From Cryobacterium gelidum (GTDB taxonomy: Bacteria > Actinomycetota > Actinomycetes > Actinomycetales > Microbacteriaceae): DNA of 64,000 bases. The notes below the pieces were generated by a model, which had not been told where the DNA came from, did not search any database, and saw only the letters and a program-made list of their open reading frames with translations. The translations under genes were made by a program, and so were the position numbers. Of this stretch, positions 52,462 to 61,804 are shown one piece after another. Position 1 is the first letter of the stretch; each line of letters begins with the position of its first letter. The stretch spans positions 1 through 64,000 of the forward strand of contig NZ_SOHL01000016.1 in NCBI RefSeq assembly GCF_004403985.1. Direction: 5' to 3'.

Positions 52462-53852
52462 GTACCGTCCCGGACGCTAACAGCGCTCTCGGCGAACTCG
52501 GCGAACGCACCCTGCGCAAGGTTCGTCGCCGCGTTATGCCACTTATTGTGGTGCTCTACTTCATCGCCTACCTCGACCGCAACAACGTCGGTTTCGCCAA
52601 ACTCACAATGAGCGCCGACATCGGGCTCAGCGCGACGGCATACGGGCTTGGCGCGGGAATCTTCTTTCTGGGTTATGCCCTGTTGGAAATTCCCAGCAAC
52701 GGAGGCATGTACCGGTACGGCGCCCGCAAATGGATTGCCCGCATCTTGATCTCTTGGGGAATTCTCGCTTCGGCCATGTCCTTGGTCACGGGAGAGACCA
52801 CCTTCTACATCGTGCGGTTTCTGCTCGGTGCCGCCGAAGCCGGTTTCTTTCCGGCCATCCTTTTCTACCTGACGCTCTGGTTCCCCGCAGCCCAGCGAGT
52901 TGCCGTGATCGGTATCTTCATCCTGGCCCAGCCTGTATCCAATGCCTTGGGCGCCCCGGTCTCCGCATTGCTGCTCAACATGGATGGAATCATGGGCCTG
53001 CACGGGTGGCAGTGGCTCTACATCATTGAGGGCATCCCAGCCATTGTGCTCGGAATTCTGGCCCCACGCATGCTCACCGACCGGCCTCGCGACGCGACCT
53101 GGCTCAAGGCCGAGGAACGCGAGTGGCTCACGACCACAATGGATCTGGAACTTGCCGCCAAGCAGGCTTCCGGCAAGCACAAGTTTCTCGACGGTCTGAA
53201 GGACCGCCGAACGCTGGCCTACTCGGCGCTGTACTTTGGTCTCGTCTGTGGCATTTATGGCCTCGGGCTCTGGTTGCCGTCAATTGTCGCGGCCCTGGGC
53301 GATTTCAACACGACTCAGGTTGGCTTCATCGTTGCGATTCCGTACTCCTTTGCCGCCGTCTTCGTGTTCTACTGGTCACGTCGATCGGACCGCACCGGCA
53401 ACCGGGTATGGCACGCGAGCACGAGCATGGTCCTGGCTGCCATCGGTCTTCTCGGTGCGGGCTTCCTGCTACCGGTCAATCCCGTGTTGTCGATGATTTT
53501 CCTCACCCTTGCCGCCATGGGTATCTACTCGGCAATCGCCCCGTTCCTGGCCATGCCCTCGGCAGCCCTCACCGGTGCAGCTGCAGCCGCGGGGCTTGCC
53601 ATGGTCAACTCACTGGGAAATCTTGGCGGCTTCGTTGCGCCGTACGCCGTTGGCATTCTCAAGGACGCTACCGGCAGCGACCAAAGCGGCCTCATTTTTC
53701 TCTCCGCCTGCCTGGCGATAACCAGCGTGGCGACCTACCTCTATGCGCGCAAACGCCCGGAGGGAGCCTCCTCGAACAGGTCCGCTTCACTGCCCAAGGC
53801 TCATGTTTTGGCAGAGGAATCCTCCAGTACGTCCAAAATCAAAAGTAAGTAG
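52458..53852 (+). CDS. MFS transporter, ACS family (module 2)
   Basis: This transporter of 464 residues from ATG 52458 is of the same family as the module 1 one: VLYFIAYLDRNNVGFAKLTM, GAGIFFLGYALLEIPSNGGM, RFLLGAAEAGFFPAILFYLT and the end ATYLYARKRPEG. It should import an organic acid, probably the substrate of the LtnD-DUF1537 pair. The start overlaps the leader-peptide stop. An in-frame start at 52386 adds 24 residues unlike any transporter. The SDR starts 7 bp after its stop. Confidence 0.85.
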   Translation: MSTVPDANSALGELGERTLRKVRRRVMPLIVVLYFIAYLDRNNVGFAKLTMSADIGLSATAYGLGAGIFFLGYALLEIPSNGGMYRYGARKWIARILISWGILASAMSLVTGETTFYIVRFLLGAAEAGFFPAILFYLTLWFPAAQRVAVIGIFILAQPVSNALGAPVSALLLNMDGIMGLHGWQWLYIIEGIPAIVLGILAPRMLTDRPRDATWLKAEEREWLTTTMDLELAAKQASGKHKFLDGLKDRRTLAYSALYFGLVCGIYGLGLWLPSIVAALGDFNTTQVGFIVAIPYSFAAVFVFYWSRRSDRTGNRVWHASTSMVLAAIGLLGAGFLLPVNPVLSMIFLTLAAMGIYSAIAPFLAMPSAALTGAAAAAGLAMVNSLGNLGGFVAPYAVGILKDATGSDQSGLIFLSACLAITSVATYLYARKRPEGASSNRSASLPKAHVLAEESSSTSKIKSK

Positions 53853-53859
53853 ATACATC

Positions 53860-54636
53860 ATGACGATCACCACATCTTTTCCGATCGAACGAACCGTCGT
53901 CGTCACCGGCGCTGGCTCAGCGCGTGGCATCGGCCGTGCCACCGCCGACAAACTCGCCAGCCTCGGCTGGTCGATCGCCATACTCGATATCGACGGTGCA
54001 GCAGCGCAGGCGGCGGCCGCCGAAATCTCCTCGCAGCGCTCGGTACGGGCGATCGGATTGGGGGCGGATGTCTCCGATCAAGCATCGGTCGACGCTGCGA
54101 TCGATGAAGTTGAAGCGTCGCTGCCACCCATCGTGGCCTTGGCGAACCTGGCCGGGATCAGTTCGCCCACGGAGTTCATGGACGAAACGATCGAGGGCTG
54201 GGAGCGCGTCTTCTCCGTCAACATGACCGGCACCTTTGTCGTCACGCAGCGCGTACTCCGGGGAATGATTGAGCGCAAACTCGGTCGCATCGTAAGCGTG
54301 TCGTCGGTCTCGGCCCAACGTGGCGGTGGAACCTTCTCCAAGGTTGCCTATAGTGCGTCAAAGGCCGGCATAATCGGTTTCACGCGCGGTTTGGCCCGAG
54401 AAATGGGACAGCACGGCATCACCGTGAACTGCGTCGCTCCGGGGCCCGTGGACACGGACATCATGGGTGGCACTTTGACGGACAAGCGTAAGGACGAGAT
54501 GTCTGCCGACATCCTGGTGGGACGCGTGGGCACTGTGCACGATATTGCTGCTCTGATGGCGTTTCTCGTGGGGGAGGAGGCGGGGTACATCACGGCGGCC
54601 ACCTACGACATCAACGGCGGGCTGCAAATCTCTTGA
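53860..54636 (+). CDS. Short-chain dehydrogenase/reductase
   Basis: This 258-residue classical SDR has the NAD(P)-binding motif VVTGAGSARGIGRATADKLA, NLAGISS, the catalytic serine in RIVSVSSVSAQRGGG and the YxxxK motif YSASKAGIIGFTRGLA. The C-terminal GYITAATYDINGGLQIS is typical. It may oxidise a polyol or sugar at the entry of the pathway. The relic at 40317-40478 preserves part of a different SDR (GQTLNVDAG). ATG 53860 lies 7 bp after the MFS gene. Confidence 0.9.
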   Translation: MTITTSFPIERTVVVTGAGSARGIGRATADKLASLGWSIAILDIDGAAAQAAAAEISSQRSVRAIGLGADVSDQASVDAAIDEVEASLPPIVALANLAGISSPTEFMDETIEGWERVFSVNMTGTFVVTQRVLRGMIERKLGRIVSVSSVSAQRGGGTFSKVAYSASKAGIIGFTRGLAREMGQHGITVNCVAPGPVDTDIMGGTLTDKRKDEMSADILVGRVGTVHDIAALMAFLVGEEAGYITAATYDINGGLQIS

Positions 54637-54649
54637 TCCATTGGTAATT

Positions 54650-55112
54650 CGACGTTGTTGAGAGTTTGGCGCTGATCGAACGTGTGCGCGCAAAGACGAG
54701 TGCGCCTCCAGGGCAGAAGTCCCAAACGTCCACGGGAGTGGTGGCGATTAGCGTGGTCACGATGTCGGGCAAGTAACTCCAGCTGTGCGCGAGCTGCGGT
54801 TTACCGACCACGTGTGCAGTTTTTGAGCGCGGGACTGCTGTGAAGAATGACTTGCCAAGGTGTGCAGGGCCAGGGACTTCCGGCCCGAAGTAGTCGCTGG
54901 CGCGCACGTCGACGACGTGGATGTGGCCGGCGCCCTGTGCGCCGCACCTCTTCACCCATCCGGCCTGGCCAATCAGTCCTTTGGCTTCGGTGGTCATCTC
55001 GGGTGAGTGTTCGGTCATTGCGCCGGTCGGTGATTTTTACGGGTAGAGGTTGCCCATCACGACGAGCAGGGCGCCCGTGGCGGATGCGGCGGCAATATTC
55101 GGGGCCGCGTGG
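54650..55112 (-). pseudogene. NAD-dependent epimerase remnant
   Basis: Reverse-strand frames keep pieces of an epimerase: NIAAASATGALLVVMGNLYP then a stop, MTEHSPEMTTEAKGLIGQAG, DVRASDYFGPEVPGPAHLGK, and AHVVGKPQLAHSWSYLPDIV. The order matches the family, but the N-terminal NAD-binding part is missing, there is a stop after LYP, and a deletion precedes VRASDYFG. The C-terminal end is also lost. It is a broken gene at the right edge of the catabolic island, directly against the second GNAT gene. Confidence 0.75.
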
Positions 55113-55124
55113 CTAGGGTGAAGC

Positions 55125-56168
55125 ATGACCGATCACACGAGTCCCCTCTCTGCGCGCGTGACCGTGCCCGCGCAGCTGCCCCTTCCCACGCACGTCGATA
55201 TCGCACTGTGGCGCCCGGCGACGCCCGCCGATATCGACGCCATCTGGGAGCTCGAGAAAGCGATCGGCCGGGCCGATCACCCCAACTACGTGCTCGAGCG
55301 GGAGGAAGTCGGCGAGGTGTTCGCCTTCTCGTTCGTCGATGTCGGCACCGACACGCTCGTCGCCCTCGACGCTGATGGTGGCATGGTGGCCCACGGCTTG
55401 GTATTGCTCCAGGTGGGGCAGGAAACGCTCGTGAAATCCAACCTGACCGGCGGGGTACTCCCCACGATGCGCGGGCGAGGAATCGGTCGCGCGCTGCTGA
55501 ACTGGCAGGTTGCCCGCGGCCGTCAGCAACTGGCGACCTCGCACAAAGCGCTGCCCGGCTGGATCTGCACCTCGTGTGACGAGCGTGCCCCGCAGAACGG
55601 CCGTCTCTACGAAGCCGCCGGCCTGGTCTGCGCGCGATACTTTCTGTCGCTCGACCGCATGCTCGCCGACCCCATTCGCGAGGTTGTGGTGGGCGACGGC
55701 ATCCGTCTGGCTGGCTATACGGCAGAGCTGTCGAATGCCGTGCACGCTGCGCGTGATACCGCTTTCATGGACCACTGGTCGAGCCAGCCGTTGCCCGACG
55801 AAAGCTGGAACGCCTACGTCACGGGCCGCTCGTTCGTCGACGAACTCTCCTTCGTCGCCTTCGGCACCGAGCCTGACGGCAGTGAGCACGTCGTCGGCTT
55901 CATCATGTCCAGCGTCAACGAAGAGGACTGGGCCGCGGCCGGGTACCGCAGCAGCTACATCGGCCTGGTCGGCGTGCTGAGCGGATGGCGCGGCCGGCAC
56001 ATCGCGCAGGCCCTGCTGGCAGCGCAGCTGGCCGCCAGCCGCGCCGCCGGGCACGAACGCGCCACCCTCGATGTGGACGCAGCGAGCCCGACCGGTGCGC
56101 TCGACCTCTACACGGGCATGGGATTCTTCGCCACCAACCGGGAGCTCGCCTACGTGCTCGCGTTCTGA
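55125..56168 (+). CDS. Double-GNAT acetyltransferase (second paralogue)
   Basis: This 347-residue protein with two GNAT domains has the same plan as 39057-40100. GGVLPTMRGRGIGRALLNWQ is the first acetyl-CoA loop and LVGVLSGWRGRHIAQALLAA the second. TGALDLYTGMGFFATNRELA ends the protein. Its paralogue has the same length and very similar motifs, including FMDHW and the ending GMGF. The substrate is unknown. It converges on the OafA-type gene with 3 bp between stops. Confidence 0.85.
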   Translation: MTDHTSPLSARVTVPAQLPLPTHVDIALWRPATPADIDAIWELEKAIGRADHPNYVLEREEVGEVFAFSFVDVGTDTLVALDADGGMVAHGLVLLQVGQETLVKSNLTGGVLPTMRGRGIGRALLNWQVARGRQQLATSHKALPGWICTSCDERAPQNGRLYEAAGLVCARYFLSLDRMLADPIREVVVGDGIRLAGYTAELSNAVHAARDTAFMDHWSSQPLPDESWNAYVTGRSFVDELSFVAFGTEPDGSEHVVGFIMSSVNEEDWAAAGYRSSYIGLVGVLSGWRGRHIAQALLAAQLAASRAAGHERATLDVDAASPTGALDLYTGMGFFATNRELAYVLAF

Positions 56169-56171
56169 TCC

Positions 56172-58163
56172 TCAGCGGTAGGGCGGCGGGCGCGGTGCGT
56201 CGGGGTTACGCAACAGCCAGCTGGTGTCCGGCAACGGTGGGACCGCCGCGAGACGGACCAGCGCCGCCCGCACTTCGTCGGCGTAGAGCTGGCCCCCGGT
56301 GGGACCCGGGTGCACATGATCGCCGGCCAGCAGGTCGAGGCGCCCCGCGATCGTGTCGTGCCAGTTGGCGAGTTCGACCCGGCGATTACCCGCCGCGAAC
56401 TCGGCCAGCGTGGTGTTGACGCCGTCGGTCCAGTCCCGCTCGGCATAGGCGTTGACCAGCACGAGCTGCCGGTGAGGCCCGAGAACGCTCAGAATCTTCG
56501 TGAGTTCGTTGACGGTGATGGGACCGTTGGTGCCGAGCCCGATCACGACGACCGGTTGCAATTGACCCGCCGCCTTCAGCGCCAGCACGATCTCATCGGC
56601 GGAATACATGCCGCGGGAGACCGAGGCGTCAATGGTCATTCCCGCAAAGGTGGCCTGCAATTCCGGAGCCGAGGCGAGCATGACCGAGTCGCCGATGGCC
56701 GTGATCGGGCCGTCGGTCAGGGCGGGGGCTGCCGTGGCCTGGCGGGCCGCCTCGGCGGCCGCGACCCGCGTGGCTCGCGCCGCAGCATCCATTGCCCGCT
56801 GGCCGCGTTCGATGCGTGACTGCGCCGAGGTCTGTGCCGGTGCAGCGACGACGGCGGCCGTGGTGCCCCCGACCAGCAACACCGACAGCACGGCCGTCGC
56901 GGCGACCAGGCGGCGGCGTCGGGTCGGGCCGGTCCAGAGCGCCCCGACCCGACGGATGGTGCCGCGCACGCCCACCCGACGGATCGGCATTTCCAGCCAG
57001 CGGTACGAGGCGCCGGCCAGAGTCAGGGTGATGACCGCGGCCAGCAGCCCGATCGGCAGCACGCTGCCGAAGGGGGAGGACGTGGGCCAGAGCAGTTGCA
57101 CCAGCACGAGCACCGGCCAGTGCCACAGGTAGATGCCGTAGGAGCGCTCACCGAGGTAGCGCAACGGCGTCGCGTCGAGTAAACGTCCGAACCGGCCACC
57201 GCGCACGCCGGCCCAGATGGCCACGGCGGTGGCCAGGCTCACCGCGACGAGGCCGCCGCGGTAGGTCGCGGCACCGTCTTCGGGTAGCCACAGCGCGAAG
57301 GCGATGATCGCGAGCACTGCCGCTGCGCCCAGCCACGGGCGCACCCGGGGCAGCTCGTCGCGCTTGTCGCTCGGGCGACGCAGCAACAGGGCCAGGGCGG
57401 CACCGGCAAACAGACCGAAACTATGCGTGTCGGAGCCGTAGTAGACCCGGGTCGGGTCGGCGCCGGGCTGGTACAGCACGCCCATCCACAGGGCCGAGGC
57501 GAGAAACAGCGCGATGACCAGGGCAAGCCGCACCCACGGGCGGCGAATCAACAGCACGGCCAGCAGGAGCAGCGGCCAGACCAGGTAGAACTGCTCCTCC
57601 ACCGCGAGCGACCACAGGTTGCGCAGCAGCTCGGGCTCGTTGACGCTGAAATAGCTCGCGTCGTTGGCGATCGACACCCAGTTGTAGCCGAAGGTGGTGG
57701 CCCCGAGCAGTTGCGCGCCGAGACCGACCAGAACATCGCCGTCAATCAGAAATGCGAGGGTGCAGCTGATCAGAATCACCGGGATCAGCGGGGGGACGAG
57801 GCGTCGGGCCCGCCGCTGCCAGAACCGGCCGAGCGAGATGCGCCTGGTGCGCGTGTGCTCGGAGACAAGCAGCCCGGTGATCAGAAAACCACTGATCACA
57901 AAGAAAACATCGACGCCGATGAAACCACCGGGCAGTATCGCCGGGAAGAAATGGTAGAGCACAACGGCAATGACGGCGAGGGCACGCAAGCCGTCGAGAC
58001 CGGCCAGACGACCGCCACTGGGTGCAATAGCGGGGGCGTCGCGTGGCCCGAGCACGGGGGCATTTTCGGGCCCGATGGCGGCGGTCGTCGACCGAGTCCT
58101 CCCGGTGAACGGGAACGACAGGGGGGAACGAGGCATGGGGAACGAGATTTCTTTGGCACTCAT
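56172..58163 (-). CDS. OafA/YrhL-type acyltransferase with SGNH domain
   Basis: The N-terminal acyltransferase-3 domain has the motifs LDGLRALAVIAVVLYHFFP, GGFIGVDVFFVISGFLITG and LWSLAVEEQFYLVWPLLL, with ten membrane spans. After a linker (about residues 420-470) an SGNH hydrolase domain follows: AIGDSVMLASAPEL, VIGLGTNGPI and AGDHVHPGPTG. Such proteins acetylate sugars of the envelope. I chose ATG 58163 (663 aa); 58136 is possible. The frame stays open to 59045, but that part is only the shadow of truA. It is divergent from truA with about 60 bp between starts. Confidence 0.85.
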   Translation of the reverse strand: MSAKEISFPMPRSPLSFPFTGRTRSTTAAIGPENAPVLGPRDAPAIAPSGGRLAGLDGLRALAVIAVVLYHFFPAILPGGFIGVDVFFVISGFLITGLLVSEHTRTRRISLGRFWQRRARRLVPPLIPVILISCTLAFLIDGDVLVGLGAQLLGATTFGYNWVSIANDASYFSVNEPELLRNLWSLAVEEQFYLVWPLLLLAVLLIRRPWVRLALVIALFLASALWMGVLYQPGADPTRVYYGSDTHSFGLFAGAALALLLRRPSDKRDELPRVRPWLGAAAVLAIIAFALWLPEDGAATYRGGLVAVSLATAVAIWAGVRGGRFGRLLDATPLRYLGERSYGIYLWHWPVLVLVQLLWPTSSPFGSVLPIGLLAAVITLTLAGASYRWLEMPIRRVGVRGTIRRVGALWTGPTRRRRLVAATAVLSVLLVGGTTAAVVAAPAQTSAQSRIERGQRAMDAAARATRVAAAEAARQATAAPALTDGPITAIGDSVMLASAPELQATFAGMTIDASVSRGMYSADEIVLALKAAGQLQPVVVIGLGTNGPITVNELTKILSVLGPHRQLVLVNAYAERDWTDGVNTTLAEFAAGNRRVELANWHDTIAGRLDLLAGDHVHPGPTGGQLYADEVRAALVRLAAVPPLPDTSWLLRNPDAPRPPPYR

Positions 58164-58226
58164 CTTGGGGGTGGACCAAAGGCCGCCATCAACGATAACC
58201 CGCGCGTGCCACCTAGGCTTACCCTC

Positions 58227-59150
58227 GTGAATCTTTTTGTGCCCCGCGCCGCTCATGCAGCGCTCGGCTCCACGCGCATCCGCCTCGACCTCGCCTACGA
58301 CGGCACCGATTTCACCGGCTGGGCCCGCCAGCCGGGCTTTCGCTCCGTGCAGGCCGACATCGAAAACGGGCTCGCCGGCATCCTGCAAAGCTTTCCCCCG
58401 CACCCCACCCTGATCGTCGCCGGCCGAACGGATGCCGGGGTGCACGCCCGCGGGCAGGTCGCCCATTTCGACCTCACCGCCGAACAGGCCCACTCCCTGG
58501 TGCGCATCCAGCGCGGCACCGGAAATCGCCCCCCGGTCGATCTCGGCACCGCCATCCTGCGTCGCCTCGGCGGGATCCTCGTGACCAAGCCCGACATCGT
58601 GCTGCGCCGGGCCACGGTCGTACCCGGCGGTTTCGACGCCCGGTTCTCGGCCATGTGGCGCCGCTATGAGTACCGCATCGCCGATCCGCTCGCCCTGCGC
58701 GACCCGCAGCAGCGCCTGCGCACCACATGGCATCCGTTCAAACTCGATCTTCCCGCGATGCAGGCGGCTGCGGCGACCCTGGTCGGCCTGCACGACTTTG
58801 CGGCCTACTGCAAGCCGCGCCCGGGCGCGACGACCATTCGCACCGTGCAGGACTTTCGCTGGCACCGCGACGACGACGGCCTCATTATCGCCACCATCCA
58901 GGCGGATGCCTTCTGCCACAGCATGGTGCGCGCCATGGTCGGCGCCTGCGTGGCTGTGGGGGAGGGGCGCCTCGACGGCAGCACCCTCGCCACCCTGCAC
59001 TTTGACAATCACCGCATCAGCGAGTTCAAGGTGATGCAGGCGCACGGCCTCACGCTGATCGACGTGGGCTACCCCGACGACGCCGCACTGGCGCAGCGCG
59101 CCATTGATACCCGCAACCGGCGCTCACTGCCGGTCGTTGTCGCGGAGTGA
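58227..59150 (+). CDS. truA: tRNA pseudouridine synthase A
   Basis: This 307-residue enzyme makes pseudouridine at positions 38-40 of tRNA anticodon arms. STRIRLDLAYDGTDFTGWAR comes first, and the catalytic aspartate 69 is in LIVAGRTDAGVHARGQVAHF. MWRRYEYRIADP and QADAFCHSMVRAMVGACVAV follow, all typical. The start is GTG 58227. TAGGCT lies 8 bp upstream, so the mRNA is probably leaderless. The gene lies directly upstream of rplM-rpsI, as in many bacteria. Confidence 0.95.
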   Translation: MNLFVPRAAHAALGSTRIRLDLAYDGTDFTGWARQPGFRSVQADIENGLAGILQSFPPHPTLIVAGRTDAGVHARGQVAHFDLTAEQAHSLVRIQRGTGNRPPVDLGTAILRRLGGILVTKPDIVLRRATVVPGGFDARFSAMWRRYEYRIADPLALRDPQQRLRTTWHPFKLDLPAMQAAAATLVGLHDFAAYCKPRPGATTIRTVQDFRWHRDDDGLIIATIQADAFCHSMVRAMVGACVAVGEGRLDGSTLATLHFDNHRISEFKVMQAHGLTLIDVGYPDDAALAQRAIDTRNRRSLPVVVAE

Positions 59151-59262
59151 ACTCTGACCCAGGTTGCGTCCGCGGTCGGGGCCGACTATCGTTGATCCTT
59201 GGTGTCTGTGCGTTGCAGCGCGGCACCCGAACGTGAGCCCTCCATCGACAGTGTTCTCCTCA

Positions 59263-59278
59263 TGAGAAGTATTTCTCA
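59263..59278 (+). promoter_or_regulatory. Short hairpin in the rplM leader
   Basis: TGAGAA-GTAT-TTCTCA is a perfect 6-bp stem, 66 bp upstream of the rplM start. It may be part of an L13-type leader, but the stem is short and unverified. Confidence 0.3.
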
Positions 59279-59343
59279 GGGGAACAAGCCCGGAGCGGGA
59301 TTCACGAACACCTCCGTTCGAAAAAGAAGAAAGCAGCACACTA

Positions 59344-59790
59344 GTGACGCGCACTTACACCCCCAAGGCAAGCGAACTCCAGCACGACTGGGTTGTCATC
59401 GATGCCACCGATATCGTTCTCGGACGTCTGGCCAGCCACGCGGCAATCCTGCTGCGCGGCAAGCACAAGGCCACCTTCTCCCCGCACATGGACGGTGGCG
59501 ACTTCGTCATCATCGTCAATGCCGAGAAGGTTGCCCTCACAGGCAAGAAGCTCGACCTGAAGATCGCTTACCGCCACTCGGGTTACCCGGGCGGCCTCAC
59601 GGCGACCAACTACTCCGAGATGCTCGAGAAGCACCCGACCCGTGCGGTTGAAAAAGCGATTCGCGGCATGCTGCCGAAGAACTCGCTCGGTCGCGCCCAG
59701 CTCACCAAGCTGAAGGTTTACGCCGGCCCTGAGCACCCGCACTCCGCTCAGCAGCCCACGCCGTACACCCTCAGCCAGGTCGCGCAGTAG
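59344..59790 (+). CDS. rplM: Ribosomal protein L13
   Basis: This 148-residue early-assembly protein starts [20 protein letters not shown] and continues [20 protein letters not shown], then [20 protein letters not shown] and [20 protein letters not shown]. The start is GTG 59344 with AAGAAAG. It lies 193 bp after truA and 50 bp before rpsI. Confidence 0.98.
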   Translation: MTRTYTPKASELQHDWVVIDATDIVLGRLASHAAILLRGKHKATFSPHMDGGDFVIIVNAEKVALTGKKLDLKIAYRHSGYPGGLTATNYSEMLEKHPTRAVEKAIRGMLPKNSLGRAQLTKLKVYAGPEHPHSAQQPTPYTLSQVAQ

Positions 59791-59840
59791 CGCCGGCAAC
59801 CAGACTTCTCGACTCTTAGATAAAAAGGATTCCCATCATC

Positions 59841-60326
59841 GTGGCGAAGATCGCAGACCAGATTGACCAGGCTCCGGAGAGCTACTCCACCGAGACTCCG
59901 GCCGAAACCGTAACCAAGGCGCCCCGCGCCGTCCTCAACGTTCCCGGCGCAGCCGTCGGCCGTCGCAAGCAGGCCATCGCCCGCGTGCGCATCGTCCCCG
60001 GCTCCGGCACGATCGTTGTCAACGGCCGCGAGTTCGCCGACTACTTCCCGAACAAGCTGCACCAGCAGCTGATCAACGACCCGTTCAAGGTTCTCGACCT
60101 GCTCGGCTCGTACGACGTCATCGCCCGCATCACCGGCGGTGGCCCGTCCGGCCAGGCCGGCGCGCTTCGCCTCGGCATTGCACGCTCGCTCAACCTGATC
60201 GACGAAGAGAACAACCGCGCCATCCTGAAGAAGAACGGCTTCCTCAGCCGCGACGCTCGCGTCAAGGAGCGTAAGAAGGCCGGACTCAAGAAGGCCCGTA
60301 AGGCACCTCAGTTCAGCAAGCGCTAA
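59841..60326 (+). CDS. rpsI: Ribosomal protein S9
   Basis: This 161-residue protein has a C-terminal arm that contacts tRNA in the P site. The core begins near residue 35: [20 protein letters not shown], then [20 protein letters not shown]. The end [17 protein letters not shown] is complete, with the last Lys-Arg. An acidic and Thr-rich extension of about 30 residues precedes the core, as in other Actinobacteria. The start is GTG 59841 after AAAAGGA. Confidence 0.98.
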   Translation: MAKIADQIDQAPESYSTETPAETVTKAPRAVLNVPGAAVGRRKQAIARVRIVPGSGTIVVNGREFADYFPNKLHQQLINDPFKVLDLLGSYDVIARITGGGPSGQAGALRLGIARSLNLIDEENNRAILKKNGFLSRDARVKERKKAGLKKARKAPQFSKR

Positions 60327-60345
60327 CCGGATAGCCGACGACGAT

Positions 60346-61707
60346 ATGACTCGTCTGTTCGGCACGGACGGCGTTCGGGGCCTGGCCAACCGTGATCTCA
60401 CGGCTGGCCTGGCCCTGAGCCTTGCCCAAGCCAGCGCCGCCGTGCTCACCACGGGGCGTCGCGCTCAGGCGCGGCTCGCCGCCGATCAGCGGCCCGTTGC
60501 CGTGGTCGCCCGTGATCCGCGAATTTCCGGTGAGTTTCTCACCGCTGCCGTGTCGGCCGGCCTGGCCTCGAGCGGTGTGGACGTGCTCGACGCCGGGGTC
60601 ATCCCCACTCCCGCCGCGGCCTTCTTGATCAACGACATCGGTGCCGACTTCGGTGTGATGATTTCTGCCTCACACAACGCGGCGCCCGATAACGGCATCA
60701 AGATCTTCGCCTTTGGCGGAACTAAACTTCCCGACGACGTCGAGGACCGCATCGAGGCCTACATCGGACGTGACACGCTCATGCCGATCGCCGGCGACGT
60801 GGGACGCATCCGTCGCTTCGCCGACGCCGAAGACCGCTACGTCGTGCACCTGCTCACCACGCTGCCGCACCGCCTCGACGGCATCCACGTTGTGCTCGAC
60901 TGCGCCCACGGCGCCGCCGCCGGCGTCTCGCCGCAGGTGTTCACGGATGCCGGTGCTCGCCTCACCGTGATCGGCGCCGACCCCGACGGCCTCAACATCA
61001 ACGACGGCGTGGGCTCGACCCACCTCGACAACCTCGCCCGGGCCGTGCTCGAACACGGTGCCGACATCGGTATCGCGCACGACGGAGACGCCGACCGGTG
61101 CCTCGCCGTGGACCGCGACGGCAACATCGTCGACGGCGACCAGATCATGGCGATCCTGGCCGTGTCGATGGCGGAGCGGGGGGTGCTGAAGGATCGCACA
61201 CTCGTGGCGACCGTCATGAGCAACCTCGGCCTGCGCAAAGCCATGGCGGCCAACGACATCACCGTGGTGCAGACCAAGGTCGGCGACCGGTACGTGCTCG
61301 AAGAACTGAACGCCCACGGGTACTCGCTTGGCGGCGAACAATCCGGTCACGTCATCATGACCAAATTCGCCACGACCGGCGACGGTATCCTCACCGGGCT
61401 GCACCTGGTAGCCGAAATGGCGCGCACCGGTAAGACGCTCGCCGAACTGGCATCCGTCATGACGGTGTACCCGCAGATTCTGGTCAACGTGCGCGGAGTG
61501 GACCACAAGGCGCTCGGCGCCGACGAGGTCATCGCCCAGGCCGTGCTCGCCGCGGAAACCGAACTGGGCGACACCGGCCGGGTGCTGCTGCGCCCCTCCG
61601 GCACCGAGCCCATGGTGCGCGTCATGGTGGAAGCCGCCGACCAGCCCACCGCCGACCGCCTGGCGCACGCCCTGGCCGACGTCGTGCGCGAGCGCCTGGC
61701 CCTCTAG
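60346..61707 (+). CDS. glmM: Phosphoglucosamine mutase
   Basis: This 453-residue enzyme converts glucosamine 6-phosphate to glucosamine 1-phosphate for peptidoglycan. It begins [20 protein letters not shown]. The catalytic serine 109 is in [19 protein letters not shown], and the metal-binding loop is [17 protein letters not shown]. The sugar loop [10 protein letters not shown] and the phosphate loop [12 protein letters not shown] are intact. It follows rpsI by 19 bp, and glmS lies 1.1 kb further on, with coaA on the other strand between them. Confidence 0.97.
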   Translation: MTRLFGTDGVRGLANRDLTAGLALSLAQASAAVLTTGRRAQARLAADQRPVAVVARDPRISGEFLTAAVSAGLASSGVDVLDAGVIPTPAAAFLINDIGADFGVMISASHNAAPDNGIKIFAFGGTKLPDDVEDRIEAYIGRDTLMPIAGDVGRIRRFADAEDRYVVHLLTTLPHRLDGIHVVLDCAHGAAAGVSPQVFTDAGARLTVIGADPDGLNINDGVGSTHLDNLARAVLEHGADIGIAHDGDADRCLAVDRDGNIVDGDQIMAILAVSMAERGVLKDRTLVATVMSNLGLRKAMAANDITVVQTKVGDRYVLEELNAHGYSLGGEQSGHVIMTKFATTGDGILTGLHLVAEMARTGKTLAELASVMTVYPQILVNVRGVDHKALGADEVIAQAVLAAETELGDTGRVLLRPSGTEPMVRVMVEAADQPTADRLAHALADVVRERLAL

Positions 61708-61730
61708 CACTTCCGGGCGCAGGTGGATGG

Positions 61731-61776
61731 CTGGGCGTCAGTTCGTCGGTGCGCCCCGTCATCGGCTGGCGCCCAG
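61731..61776 (+). terminator. Possible weak terminator between glmM and coaA
   Basis: CTGGGCG (61731-61737) and CGCCCAG (61770-61776) can pair around a 32-nt loop, in the 97-bp gap between convergent genes. The stem is short and no T run follows, so this is uncertain. Confidence 0.25.
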
Positions 61777-61804
61777 GCCACGCGTGCACCGCGTCCGGAG
61801 CGGG

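Noticed and set aside
58164-59045. N-terminal extension of the OafA-type gene (open frame to 59045)
   Set aside because: It runs antisense through truA and has no acyltransferase features; the family match begins after 58163.
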